Counted from the first letter of the stretch, positions 1-6,844 are shown. The stretch: 7,756 nucleotides of DNA from an uncultured Mycoplasmatota bacterium (GCA_948472605.1 CAOKUH010000071.1:1-7756); one strand, 5' to 3'. Program-made: numbers and translations. Notes: generated by a model not told the origin, from the sequence alone.

Positions 1-780
1 GCTGATATTGATGCAAATATCTGGATAGATATGGAAAAAAAGATTAATAATCGTACTATTGATATAAATGCAGGAAATAAAGAAAAAGAAAAATATAAAG
101 AGGAATTAAACTATTATTATAGTTTATCAACTATAGGTTCTGATGAAGTTGGTACAGGAGATTATTTTGGACCTATTGTGGTTACAGCTTCATATGTTTC
201 CAAAGAAAAAATTAATTTAATTAATGACTTAGGTGTTAAAGATTCTAAGAAATTAACTGATGAAAAAATTATTAAAATAGCTCCAATATTGATTCAAGAA
301 ATACCTTATGTAACTTTTACATTAGATAATAAAGAATATAATGAATATCAAGCTAAAGGATATAATATGAATAAAATAAAGGCTATATTACACAATAAAG
401 TACTTTATTCTTTAACTACTAAAGAAGATAATTATCCGTATGATAAGATTGTTGTAGATCAGTTTGTTTATCCTAAAAAATACTTTGAGCATATTAGTGA
501 AACAAATAAAAAAGTAACAAATATAACATTTACAACAAAAGCAGAAAGTAAGTGTGCAAGTGTTGCTGCCTCTAGTATAATTAGTAGATATATATTCTTA
601 AAACAAATGAAAAAATTATCAAACGATTTAGACATTGAAATTCCTAAAGGAGCTAATGATATAGTTGATCAAGTTGGAATGGAAATAGTAAAAAAATATG
701 GTTTTGATAAATTAAATGATGTTGCCAAATTAAATTTTAAAAACACAGAGAAAATAAAAGAAGCTCTTAACAAATTTTAA
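1..780 (+). CDS. rnhC: Ribonuclease HIII, 5'-truncated by the window edge
   Basis: This enzyme cleaves the RNA strand of RNA-DNA hybrids in the cytoplasm, for example R-loops and replication primers. The reading frame is open from base 1, with no stop before the ATG at 31 and no ribosome binding site in front of that ATG. The codons before it (ending NIWIDMEKK) look like the end of the N-terminal substrate-binding domain found in RNase HIII. The gene therefore very probably begins before the window. Numbering from Met at 31, the catalytic core starts with GSDEVGTGDYFGP (residues 36-48), which contains D38 and E39. The third acidic residue is D143 in VVDQF and the fourth is E172 in KAESK, giving the DEDE set that separates RNase HIII from RNase HII. 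KDSKKL (70-75) is the other family block. The stop codon lies in a terminator hairpin shared with the convergent downstream gene. Family assignment is secure. Confidence 0.96.
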   Translation, partial: ADIDANIWIDMEKKINNRTIDINAGNKEKEKYKEELNYYYSLSTIGSDEVGTGDYFGPIVVTASYVSKEKINLINDLGVKDSKKLTDEKIIKIAPILIQEIPYVTFTLDNKEYNEYQAKGYNMNKIKAILHNKVLYSLTTKEDNYPYDKIVVDQFVYPKKYFEHISETNKKVTNITFTTKAESKCASVAASSIISRYIFLKQMKKLSNDLDIEIPKGANDIVDQVGMEIVKKYGFDKLNDVAKLNFKNTEKIKEALNKF

Positions 781-792
781 GACTTCTTTTTT
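756..792. terminator. Bidirectional terminator between rnhC and the coiled-coil gene
   Basis: Arm AAAAGAAG (756-763), a bulged C, then TCTTAA (765-770) pairs with TTAAGA (777-782) and CTTCTTTT (783-790). The loop is CAAATT, and the rightward transcript continues into T's to 792. The opposite strand reads the same hairpin and then TTTTATTTT, so it can stop both convergent genes. The stop codons of both genes (778-780 on + and 777-779 on -) lie at the top of the stem. Confidence 0.8.
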
Positions 793-1361
793 AATTCTTT
801 TTTAGGAACTTCTTTTTCTGAAACTATATAATTTTGGTCTTCTATCTTATTAATAAAGCTACTTTCGCATATTAAACTATTTTCTTGGTTAATATTAGTT
901 ATTTCTTCAAGAATTTTATCAACTTTTTCTGCTAAATTACTATTTTCTTCAAAGATAGTCATATTTTCATCTTCTATTTTTAGCATTTTTTTACAATTTT
1001 TTTCATTGTTTTTTTCTAGTTCAATAATTTTTTCGTCAAGCATTTTTATTTCATATAAACTATTTTTCACAGAATAAGTAGGAAAGCCAATCACATGAAA
1101 AAAACCACTTATTTTATTCAAAATTCGATGCTTTCTTTTAAATTTTATATTTTTTTCATGTTGTTTTTTTAATTCAATAGCTTCTTTTATTGCTTCATTA
1201 TTTCTTTCTATGCTCTTCTTTATCTCTTTAATCAATAAATTATTTTCTTCAATTTTAGAAACATTTTCATCTTGAATTTTTCGTGTTTTTTCTATATCTT
1301 TTCTTAAATCAGAAATTTTTTCTGTATTTTTTTTCATTTTCAAAACTTTTTCTTCACTCAT
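777..1361 (-). CDS. Hypothetical coiled-coil protein with internal duplication
   Basis: I recognise no family. The 194-aa product is very rich in K, E, N and I. It has a long heptad-type helix (about residues 5-75), a short basic and then hydrophobic break (KISGFFHVIGF, about 83-93), and a second coiled coil (about 100-160) ending in a Lys-rich tail. This could fold as an antiparallel helical hairpin, with the hydrophobic break at the bend perhaps touching membrane. It has no signal peptide and no clear membrane helix. The block starting KIQDEN (28 on) recurs as KIEDEN exactly 100 codons later. I chose the ATG at 1361. A GTG at 1370 extends it by three residues. Neither start has a Shine-Dalgarno, and the predicted transcription start is at about 1370, so the mRNA may be nearly leaderless. 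It converges on rnhC with overlapping stops. A cytoskeletal or structural role is only a guess. Confidence 0.8.
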   Translation of the reverse strand: MSEEKVLKMKKNTEKISDLRKDIEKTRKIQDENVSKIEENNLLIKEIKKSIERNNEAIKEAIELKKQHEKNIKFKRKHRILNKISGFFHVIGFPTYSVKNSLYEIKMLDEKIIELEKNNEKNCKKMLKIEDENMTIFEENSNLAEKVDKILEEITNINQENSLICESSFINKIEDQNYIVSEKEVPKKELKKKS

Positions 1362-1376
1362 AAAAATCACATAAAT

Positions 1377-1405
1377 AGTATAACTATTTTAATCATTTAA
1401 AGCAA
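1377..1405 (-). promoter_or_regulatory. Promoter for the coiled-coil gene
   Basis: On the minus strand TTGCTT (1400-1405), a 17-nt spacer and TATACT (1377-1382) form a sigma-A type promoter with a weak -35 box. The start point would fall near 1370, almost at the start codon. It lies just after the terminator hairpin of the preceding gene. Confidence 0.5.
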
Positions 1406-1408
1406 ATA

Positions 1409-1437
1409 AAAATTAGTCAAACTAATCAACTAATTTT
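1409..1437 (-). terminator. A/T-rich hairpin after the 119-aa gene
   Basis: A perfect 9-bp inverted repeat (1409-1417 with 1429-1437) has an 11-nt loop. A competing 6-bp stem (ATTAGT/ACTAAT with loop TTG) lies inside it. On the minus strand it follows the stop codon directly and leads into TTTATTT. The stem has little GC, so terminator strength is uncertain. Confidence 0.45.
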
Positions 1438-1438
1438 A

Positions 1439-1798
1439 TTAAATCCATCTAGATATATATATACTTCTTGTTGTATCCTCTTCATAATGATTAAAAATAG
1501 CTATTATATTATCAACGATAGCATATAATTTATGCTTATATCTTCTGCTTACTTTAACATTAAATATCTCTTTCTGCATTTTTCTTCTAAATAAATTATC
1601 ATCAATATATTTTCCTAAAACATAATCTATTTTTTTTACCATTCTTGCCTCTTCATCATCTTTTATATCTGCTTTAAAAATAAAATCTTCATATATTTTA
1701 ATTAATTTACCTGTAATTTGATCTTCTTCAAAATATTCAAAATTTATAATACGATAGAAATTAGGACACATTTCTAATACTTGTTTATTCCTATTCAT
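1439..1798 (-). CDS. Hypothetical protein, 119 aa
   Basis: I do not recognise this protein. It is a compact, charged, soluble-looking protein without signal peptide or membrane segment. The N-terminal half has acidic blocks (YFEEDQ at 22-27 and DIKDDEEAR at 44-52). The C-terminal half has a basic helix-like stretch (RRKMQKEIF, then SRRYKHKLY, about 71-92), and the end is aromatic (SRWI). The start is well supported: AGGAGG at 1807-1812 lies 8 nt before the ATG, and a good promoter lies further upstream. It is transcribed divergently from the VanY-like gene, and the two promoters overlap at their -35 boxes. It is monocistronic by the look of the hairpin that follows it. Confidence 0.8.
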   Translation of the reverse strand: MNRNKQVLEMCPNFYRIINFEYFEEDQITGKLIKIYEDFIFKADIKDDEEARMVKKIDYVLGKYIDDNLFRRKMQKEIFNVKVSRRYKHKLYAIVDNIIAIFNHYEEDTTRSIYISRWI

Positions 1799-1826
1799 CT
1801 ATTAAACCTCCTACTATCATAAAAAT

Positions 1827-1855
1827 ATAATACTATAAGATAGAGGCTTTGTAAA
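1827..1855 (-). promoter_or_regulatory. Promoter for the 119-aa gene
   Basis: On the minus strand TTTACA (1850-1855), exactly 17 nt, then TATTAT (1827-1832), followed by the AGGAGG ribosome binding site. Its -35 box overlaps that of the opposing promoter. Confidence 0.65.
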
Positions 1856-1877
1856 TACTTTCCTCTTATGTTATAAT
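1849..1877 (+). promoter_or_regulatory. Promoter for the VanY-like gene
   Basis: TTGTAA (1849-1854), exactly 17 nt, then a perfect TATAAT (1872-1877). Transcription would start near 1884, giving a leader of about 20 nt with AGAGG (1891-1895) as ribosome binding site. A 9-bp inverted repeat (1859-1867 and 1890-1898) brackets the -10 box and could be an operator. Confidence 0.7.
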
Positions 1878-1903
1878 TAAGAAAATAGAAAGAGGAAATT
1901 TTT

Positions 1904-2866
1904 ATGGCCAAATTAAAATTAAAGAAAAAAGTACTATATCGTGGAGTTATTTTAATAATTATAATTATAGCTGGAACTATTATAGGATTAAATTTTTATA
2001 ATGATTATGAATATAAAAAAACATATGAATATAAATTAATTGAACATGGATATACTTTGGAGGAAGCTAAAACATTAATAGATTACTTTAAAGAAGATAA
2101 ATATTTTATTGAATTGCTTTCTAAAGAAAAGAATTCTTATATATTAGATTTAATTAAGGAAAAATATTATATTCACGATTATTTAGAACGTTATATAAAA
2201 TATGCAGATAAAAATAAAGATATATCTGCAACAGAAGTTGTTACTTTAGTAAATGTAAATAGAGATAATAATTATTATGAAAATGATATTCCAACTGATA
2301 TATCGAAAGATATACTAATAAATGTAAATAAGTATTATAAACTTGAAGAGAATTTTGAACCAGAAAACTTAGTTGATATAAGTCTTCGTTATTCTTATGC
2401 TGATAATAAAGTTACTAAAGAAACTAATGATGCATATGTTTCAATGTGGAATGAAGCAAAAGAAGCTGGATATACGTTAATTGTTAATTCCAGTTATCGT
2501 TCTTTTACTTCCCAAGAAAGAGTTTTTAATAATATTAAAGCAAGTAGTGGCTTGAAAGAGGCAGATAAAGTGGCAGCACGACCTGGACATTCAGAACATC
2601 AAACTGGTCTTTCAATAGATGTATTTGAAATCAATAATCAATCTACAGCTACTTTTAAAGATTCACCTGCTTATATTTGGTTAAAAGAAAATGCCCATAA
2701 TTTTGGTTTTATAGAAAGATTCCCTGAAGGTAAAGAAAATATAACTGGTTATAGTTTTGAAGCTTGGCACTGGCGTTATGTTGGTAATGACGTTGCTAAA
2801 ATTATTCACGATGAAAATATCACTTTTGATGAATATTATGCTTATTATATTGAAAATGCAAAATAA
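1904..2866 (+). CDS. VanY-like D-alanyl-D-alanine carboxypeptidase (M15 family), membrane anchored
   Basis: The family are zinc peptidases that remove the terminal D-Ala from peptidoglycan stem peptides outside the cell. The 320-aa protein starts with basic residues and one membrane helix (about 13-30) without an obvious cleavage site, so it is probably a signal anchor. Residues 40-160 form a helical spacer with repeat-like helices (GYTLEEAKTLI, VVTLVNVNRD), a type seen in Bacillota homologues. The catalytic domain spans about 160-310. It has SSYRS (196-200), SEHQTGLSID (230-239) with zinc ligands H232 and D239, and EAWHWRYVG (286-294) with catalytic E286 and zinc ligand H289. All key residues are present. 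AGAGG lies 8 nt before the ATG. Nothing nearby resembles vanHAX or a VanRS pair, so housekeeping wall remodelling is more likely than vancomycin resistance. L,D- or D,D-specificity cannot be told from sequence. Confidence 0.93.
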   Translation: MAKLKLKKKVLYRGVILIIIIIAGTIIGLNFYNDYEYKKTYEYKLIEHGYTLEEAKTLIDYFKEDKYFIELLSKEKNSYILDLIKEKYYIHDYLERYIKYADKNKDISATEVVTLVNVNRDNNYYENDIPTDISKDILINVNKYYKLEENFEPENLVDISLRYSYADNKVTKETNDAYVSMWNEAKEAGYTLIVNSSYRSFTSQERVFNNIKASSGLKEADKVAARPGHSEHQTGLSIDVFEINNQSTATFKDSPAYIWLKENAHNFGFIERFPEGKENITGYSFEAWHWRYVGNDVAKIIHDENITFDEYYAYYIENAK

Positions 2867-2900
2867 AAATCGCCATTTAAGTGATTTTTTTTATTTTTTT
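2865..2900. terminator. Bidirectional terminator between the VanY-like gene and the repeat-protein gene
   Basis: AAAAATCGC (2865-2873) pairs with GTGATTTTT (2881-2889), with one G-T wobble and loop CATTTAA, followed by a long T tract. The opposite strand also ends in TTTTTATTTT. The minus-strand stop codon is in the loop and the plus-strand stop overlaps the base of the stem. Confidence 0.82.
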
Positions 2901-3888
2901 TAATACATCTTTATTGCCTTTATATACCCACATTCCATACTCTTTTATGTATAAAAATTCTTTCATTAACCCATTTTCAAAATCTAAAATATAATATAGT
3001 TCACTTAAAGTAAAAAGCATATTATCTGTTTTTAAAGCAATTTTAACACGAGTATCTAAATCAAATAATTTAAACTTATCAATATTTATACCCTCTAAAA
3101 ATTGATAATAAATTAATTCTTTTTTAATGTGTGTAATTATATTATAAATAATAATAAAATTATCTAATTCTTCAGAAGATACTTTAGTTTTAATATCAAT
3201 ATTATTTAAAAATTCATTATGATAGATATTCCATAAAATATTGAATTTGCTTCCTAAGTTTTTTGCAAATACATTAGCAAATACTACTCTTTCAATAGCA
3301 TCTTCATAATCAAATCCTCTTCTTATTAGAGCTCTAATACTATTAATATCTAAACTATTTTTTAATGCTATAGCATTTAATTGCACTCCATATATGCAAT
3401 ATTTACTAATTTTATTACTTACTTTTTTTAAATTTAAAGAATTTAAAACAGCATCATATAAATTCCATCCATTTTTAATATAATAATCAACTAATCTTAT
3501 ACTTAATCTTTCATTTACACAAAAATCATTTAAATTATCATATTCATCTGGTAGCCCTATTTTACGCAAATATTCTAAATTTTCTTTTTCTTTTATTTTA
3601 TTAGCCAGTTGTTTTTTTGTTATATCTTCAACTGATAGTCCTCTATAAAGTCCTTTATAAATTGCATGAATAGAAATATTGTTTTCCTTTGCAATTTCTA
3701 TTGGTTTTAAATTACCACGTTGTTCTTTTTTCTCCTTATTTTTTATAATAGATATGAACGCTTCTTGAGGCGATAATCCTAAGTCTCTATTGCGATAATA
3801 AAGCGCTCTTGATAATCCCAGAATTTTTATGATTTCTAATGCACGATATTCTTTTTCGTTATAAATATTTGTCTTTTTTACAATGCAT
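2877..3888 (-). CDS. Protein of tandem HTH-like repeats; 5' end frameshifted or unusually started
   Basis: The long frame runs open from 3899 to 2877, but its first ATG, GTG or TTG is a TTG at 3569 without a ribosome binding site. Starting there gives only 230 aa and loses two repeats. An ideal start, GGGGG then ATG at 3886-3888, sits under a good promoter, but its frame stops after nine codons (MHCKKDKYL). Removing one A from the six A's at 3874-3879 joins them into a protein of about 336 aa. Numbered that way, four similar blocks appear at about 13-46, 60-92, 119-151 and 170-202. Each has the pattern hydrophobic helix, (L/I)S or ID turn, helix with Y or R, then G(L/W/F)xxx(E/D)(A/I). Examples are NISIHAIYKGLYRGLSVED and RLSIRLVDYYIKNGWN. 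Such modules are familiar as DNA-binding helix-turn-helix units in phage and homing-endonuclease proteins. No nuclease motif is visible. Function is unknown; it may be a pseudogene. Confidence 0.72.
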
Positions 3889-3916
3889 AATATATCCCCC
3901 TAAAGCATAGTACATT

Positions 3917-3944
3917 ATTATACAGAATTACAAAATATTTTCAA
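3917..3944 (-). promoter_or_regulatory. Promoter for the HTH-repeat gene
   Basis: On the minus strand TTGAAA (3939-3944), 16 nt, then a perfect TATAAT (3917-3922). The leader contains TAGGGGGA 7 nt before the ATG at 3886-3888. This supports that ATG as the intended start although its frame is broken. Confidence 0.65.
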
Positions 3945-3951
3945 GTAAAAT

Positions 3952-3978
3952 AAAAATGCCCTTATTCTAGGCACCTTT
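3952..3978 (-). terminator. Terminator after the 52-aa gene
   Basis: On the minus strand AAAGGTGCC pairs with GGCATTTTT (3970-3978 with 3952-3960), with two G-U wobbles, and then continues into ATTTTA. The stop codon of the small gene is in the loop. It separates the recD2 and small-gene unit from the HTH-repeat gene, whose -35 box lies beside it. Confidence 0.6.
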
Positions 3979-4125
3979 ATGTTGTAATTTTTCATTTGCT
4001 TCATCCATCATTGTGTTAAGTAGAGCATCAGCATTTTTCTTAGTATTTTTATTAGTTAATAAATATGCTACCATTCCAGCTCCACATGCCATACCAACGC
4101 AAGAAGCAACCATCATTTTTTTCAT
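3967..4125 (-). CDS. Small membrane protein, 52 aa (YtxH-like layout)
   Basis: This short gene reads MKKMMVASCVGMACGAGMVA and then YLLTNKNTKK followed by a charged amphipathic helix to the end. It has a Lys start, one small-residue-rich hydrophobic segment (about residues 4-23, with Gly, Ala and Cys), and a soluble tail of about 30 residues. This layout matches small single-pass proteins of the YtxH type, but the match is by shape, not by a conserved motif. AAGGAT (4135-4140) lies about 9 nt before the ATG. It starts 36 nt after recD2 in the same direction with no terminator between, so the two probably share a transcript. Its ribosome binding site can be held in a hairpin. A terminator follows. 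The two Cys (C9 and C14) lie in the hydrophobic segment and do not form a lipobox. Confidence 0.8.
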   Translation of the reverse strand: MKKMMVASCVGMACGAGMVAYLLTNKNTKKNADALLNTMMDEANEKLQHKGA

Positions 4126-4132
4126 TATTTTC

Positions 4133-4157
4133 ACATCCTTATTAGTATTATGGATGT
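4133..4157 (-). promoter_or_regulatory. Hairpin covering the ribosome binding site of the 52-aa gene
   Basis: On the minus strand ACATCC (4152-4157) pairs perfectly with GGATGT (4133-4138) across a 13-nt loop. Most of the AAGGAT ribosome binding site (4135-4140) is in the stem. There is no T run, so it is not a terminator on this strand. It could lower translation of the small gene relative to recD2, but this is inferred from pairing only. Confidence 0.4.
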
Positions 4158-4161
4158 ATTT

Positions 4162-6357
4162 TTAAATCTTATGCAATAAAACATCTTTTAAAGTAGTTTT
4201 ACGATTACTACTATAATCATTATTTATGGCCATTAAAAATGAATTTTTTTCTCCAACTATTACCAGACTTTTTTTAGCTCTTGATACTCCCGTATAAATT
4301 AATTTATTATATAACATTTTATAATAGTTTTTACTAATAGGTAAAATTACATGAGGAAATTCGCTTCCTTGACTTTTATGAATTGTTATGGCATATGCAT
4401 GTTTTATCATATATAATTCTTCTTTTGAATATTCTACATAACTTCCATCAAAATCAATGGTAATTATTTCCTTTTTTCGCGGATTAAACTTAGTTTCAAT
4501 ACTAACTATATAGCCAATATCACCATTATAAACATTACAATCAGGGTTATTTACTAGTTGTAGTACTTTATCCCCTTCTCGATATGTTATATCACTTAGA
4601 TAAAGTTCTTTTAACCCTTTTTTAGCAGGATTAAATAATTCTTGTAAAGCTAAATTTAAATTATCTATTCCATTTTCTCCTTTATACATAGGAGCAAGTA
4701 TTTGAATATCATCAACTTTTAATCCTTTTTCTATACTTCTTTTACATATTTCTCTAATCATTTTAGTTATTTCCTTATTATCTGTTAAAAAGAAATTGTA
4801 ATCATCTTTTTTATCCATAAAATTTTCACTTAAATTATGTTCTTTAATTTCTTTAGCTAAATAAGCAATATAAGAGTTTTCACTTTGGCGATAAATTCTT
4901 TCCAAAGGATTATATGAGAATAGATTAGAAGACACTAAATCATTTAATATAAGGCCCGCTCCAACACTTGGTAATTGAAAGGTATCTCCTACTAAAATAA
5001 GTTGTATATTGGTATTAATTCCTTTTAAAAGAGAATCAAACAAAAATGTATCAATCATACTAACTTCATCAACAATTATTAAAATATGATTATTTTTATT
5101 ATATTCATTGATAGCAAAATCATTAGTATCTTTATTCCATTTTAAATATCGATGTATTGTCATAGCTGGCAAGTGTGTTGATTCAGCCAATTTCTTACTT
5201 GCTCTACCTGTTGGGGCTAAAAGAGCAATATTAGATAAAACATCAATAGGAGATAATTTATTCATTTCGATAAAAAGTTTGGTTATAGCATTGATTATAG
5301 TTGTTTTTCCAGTTCCTGGTCCTCCAGATATTATTGACACTCTATTTTCAAGAGCACTTTTAATAGCCTTTTTTTGATCACTATTATAAGAAACATTTAA
5401 CATTTTTTCTAACATATCTATACTACTTTCAAAATTTTCCATATTTCTTTTTGGTAAGTTAGCTATTTTTTCTAAATTTCTTGCTATTCTATGCTCCATA
5501 TTATAGTTATCTTTTAAATAATACTTATCTTCTATAACCATAATAAAATTATTTTCAAATAAATTAGTTAGTAGATTATCAAATTCTTCAAGTTCCAAAA
5601 TTATTTTAAAATAGGTTTTTAAACCAGAATATATTTCTTCTTTATAATAATATATATCTCCATTTGAATCACTAATTCTTTTCATCGTTTCTAAAATACA
5701 TTCTTTCTTACGGATATCGCTTGAAGAATCAAAATTTTTAGTATAAATATAATCAAGTTTATTAAAATCAATAATCTTTTTAAAATAATATAAATTTTCA
5801 TGTAAATATATACCCGTTTTTTCTTTAAAACATTTAATTATTCTAGTAGCTTCTCCTATTGAGAACCCTATTTGCTTTAATTCAATTATTAAGTCATCAT
5901 TAGAAGAATGGGCAATAATTGATGCATATATATTATTTGCTCTTTTATTAGTCATATCTGGGACTAACATTAAATTGTTTACATTTTCTTTTATTAAATC
6001 AATGGCTTTTTCTCCAAGTGTTTCTACTATTTTTCTAGCTGTTTTCTCTCCACAACCTTTTATCAAAGGGCTTGACAAAAATTCAATTACTGCATCACTA
6101 TCAGTTGGTTTTTCTTTTTCATAATTATTTATTTTATATTGGTATCCAAATCTTTCATGACGGGTATATTCTCCTGTTAAAATATAGGTTTCCTCTTCAT
6201 TAGGATCTAAAATTGTTCCTGTGATTGTGATAGTTTTATTTACAAACTCTTGCATATTTTCTTGTTTTGCTTCTTTAACTCTAAAAGTCCCTACAAAAAA
6301 ACCATTATCATTTTTAAAAATAGTCTGTCTTATTTTGCCTTTTATATAGTCCATCAT
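4162..6357 (-). CDS. recD2: RecD2-family ATP-dependent DNA helicase
   Basis: RecD2 is a superfamily 1B 5'-to-3' DNA helicase that works without RecBC and takes part in DNA repair. The 731-aa product starts with an OB-like region (DYIKGKIRQTIFKNDNGFF). A helix-hairpin-helix region follows (GCGEKTARKIVE, about 101-112, and VPDMTNKRA, about 132-140). The helicase core has SDQKKAI (326-332), Walker A GGPGTGKTT (345-353), LAPTGRASKKL (380-390), Walker B VDEVSMID (429-436), LVGDTFQLPSVG (455-466), TIHKSQGSEFP (658-668) and YTGVSRAKKS (688-697). Length fits the family, roughly 715-800 aa. I chose the ATG at 6355-6357 because AGGTGA (6362-6367) precedes it. An ATG at 6375 adds six residues but has no ribosome binding site and would place AGGTGA inside the gene. 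It follows the 129-aa gene across a terminator-like hairpin and precedes the 52-aa gene. I see no strong promoter of its own. Confidence 0.97.
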   Translation of the reverse strand: MMDYIKGKIRQTIFKNDNGFFVGTFRVKEAKQENMQEFVNKTITITGTILDPNEEETYILTGEYTRHERFGYQYKINNYEKEKPTDSDAVIEFLSSPLIKGCGEKTARKIVETLGEKAIDLIKENVNNLMLVPDMTNKRANNIYASIIAHSSNDDLIIELKQIGFSIGEATRIIKCFKEKTGIYLHENLYYFKKIIDFNKLDYIYTKNFDSSSDIRKKECILETMKRISDSNGDIYYYKEEIYSGLKTYFKIILELEEFDNLLTNLFENNFIMVIEDKYYLKDNYNMEHRIARNLEKIANLPKRNMENFESSIDMLEKMLNVSYNSDQKKAIKSALENRVSIISGGPGTGKTTIINAITKLFIEMNKLSPIDVLSNIALLAPTGRASKKLAESTHLPAMTIHRYLKWNKDTNDFAINEYNKNNHILIIVDEVSMIDTFLFDSLLKGINTNIQLILVGDTFQLPSVGAGLILNDLVSSNLFSYNPLERIYRQSENSYIAYLAKEIKEHNLSENFMDKKDDYNFFLTDNKEITKMIREICKRSIEKGLKVDDIQILAPMYKGENGIDNLNLALQELFNPAKKGLKELYLSDITYREGDKVLQLVNNPDCNVYNGDIGYIVSIETKFNPRKKEIITIDFDGSYVEYSKEELYMIKHAYAITIHKSQGSEFPHVILPISKNYYKMLYNKLIYTGVSRAKKSLVIVGEKNSFLMAINNDYSSNRKTTLKDVLLHKI

Positions 6358-6383
6358 GTATTCACCTAAAAGCATTTTAACAC

Positions 6384-6416
6384 AAAAAAAGTAAAAACTA
6401 AATAATTTTTACCTTT
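6384..6416 (-). terminator. Terminator or attenuator between the 129-aa gene and recD2
   Basis: On the minus strand an 11-bp stem (6406-6416 with 6387-6397) has one G-U wobble and an 8-nt loop, followed by a T run. It lies 20 nt after the 129-aa gene and 17 nt before the recD2 ribosome binding site. Because recD2 has no clear promoter of its own, partial read-through is possible. Confidence 0.6.
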
Positions 6417-6436
6417 TTTAAAGTTTTAGAATTAAT

Positions 6437-6826
6437 TTAATTAGCATAACCTAATACATATAATTCATAAGAAAACAAATCATAAGTTTTATCCATTTCT
6501 ACTAAATTGTTACTTTTTTTATAATTATGTAAATCTTTCCACATATCATATAAATGTTTATATGTAGAATTCATCATATTACGTTCTGAAGTTGATGTTG
6601 AATTCATTAATCTTTCGTAATAATCTTTCATACAATTAATTATGTAATTATTTAGTTGTTCATAATTACGTTCCCCTATTTTAGTTATCATTTTTATTCC
6701 TTTTTCACGAATAAAAGGTCTTATAAATTTAGACGTTGAAACAAGTTCATTATTTACTTCTAAGTTCCCTATTATTTTATCTTTTTCAGAAATACTATAT
6801 TTTTTAAAAGCCTCATCTATAAACAT
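6437..6826 (-). CDS. Hypothetical protein, 129 aa
   Basis: I do not recognise this protein. It looks soluble and mostly helical, with no signal peptide, membrane segment or metal-binding Cys/His cluster. The N-terminal part (residues 1-50) is mixed and charged. The middle and end hold a Tyr-, Asn- and Met-rich helical stretch (YEQLNNYIINCMKDYYERL, about 55-73, and YKHLYDMWKDLHNY, about 88-101). It ends ELYVLGYAN. I chose the ATG at 6824-6826 because AGGTGA (6833-6838) lies 5 nt before it. The GTG at 6835, which would add MKH, is part of that ribosome binding site. The same AGGTGAA signal precedes recD2. A good promoter lies upstream, and a terminator-like hairpin separates it from recD2. Its place before recD2 may be chance. 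Confidence 0.8.
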   Translation of the reverse strand: MFIDEAFKKYSISEKDKIIGNLEVNNELVSTSKFIRPFIREKGIKMITKIGERNYEQLNNYIINCMKDYYERLMNSTSTSERNMMNSTYKHLYDMWKDLHNYKKSNNLVEMDKTYDLFSYELYVLGYAN

Positions 6827-6844
6827 ATGCTTCACCTATTATGA

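Noticed and set aside
31..33. ATG at 31 as the true start of rnhC
   Set aside because: The frame is open upstream to base 1, there is no ribosome binding site, and RNase HIII normally has an N-terminal domain that would otherwise be missing.
1904..2866. Vancomycin resistance gene cluster
   Set aside because: Only a VanY-type peptidase is present. No vanH, vanA/B ligase, vanX or VanRS-like genes are in the window.
3567..3569. TTG at 3569 as the true start of the HTH-repeat gene
   Set aside because: It has no ribosome binding site, and the same frame upstream encodes two more copies of the protein's own repeat.
5108..5377. 89-aa open frame on the plus strand
   Set aside because: It lies antisense to the helicase core of recD2 (Walker A and flanking motifs), has no ribosome binding site and resembles nothing; it is a shadow frame.
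6833..6835. GTG at 6835 as start of the 129-aa gene
   Set aside because: It is part of the AGGTGA ribosome binding site that serves the ATG at 6824-6826.
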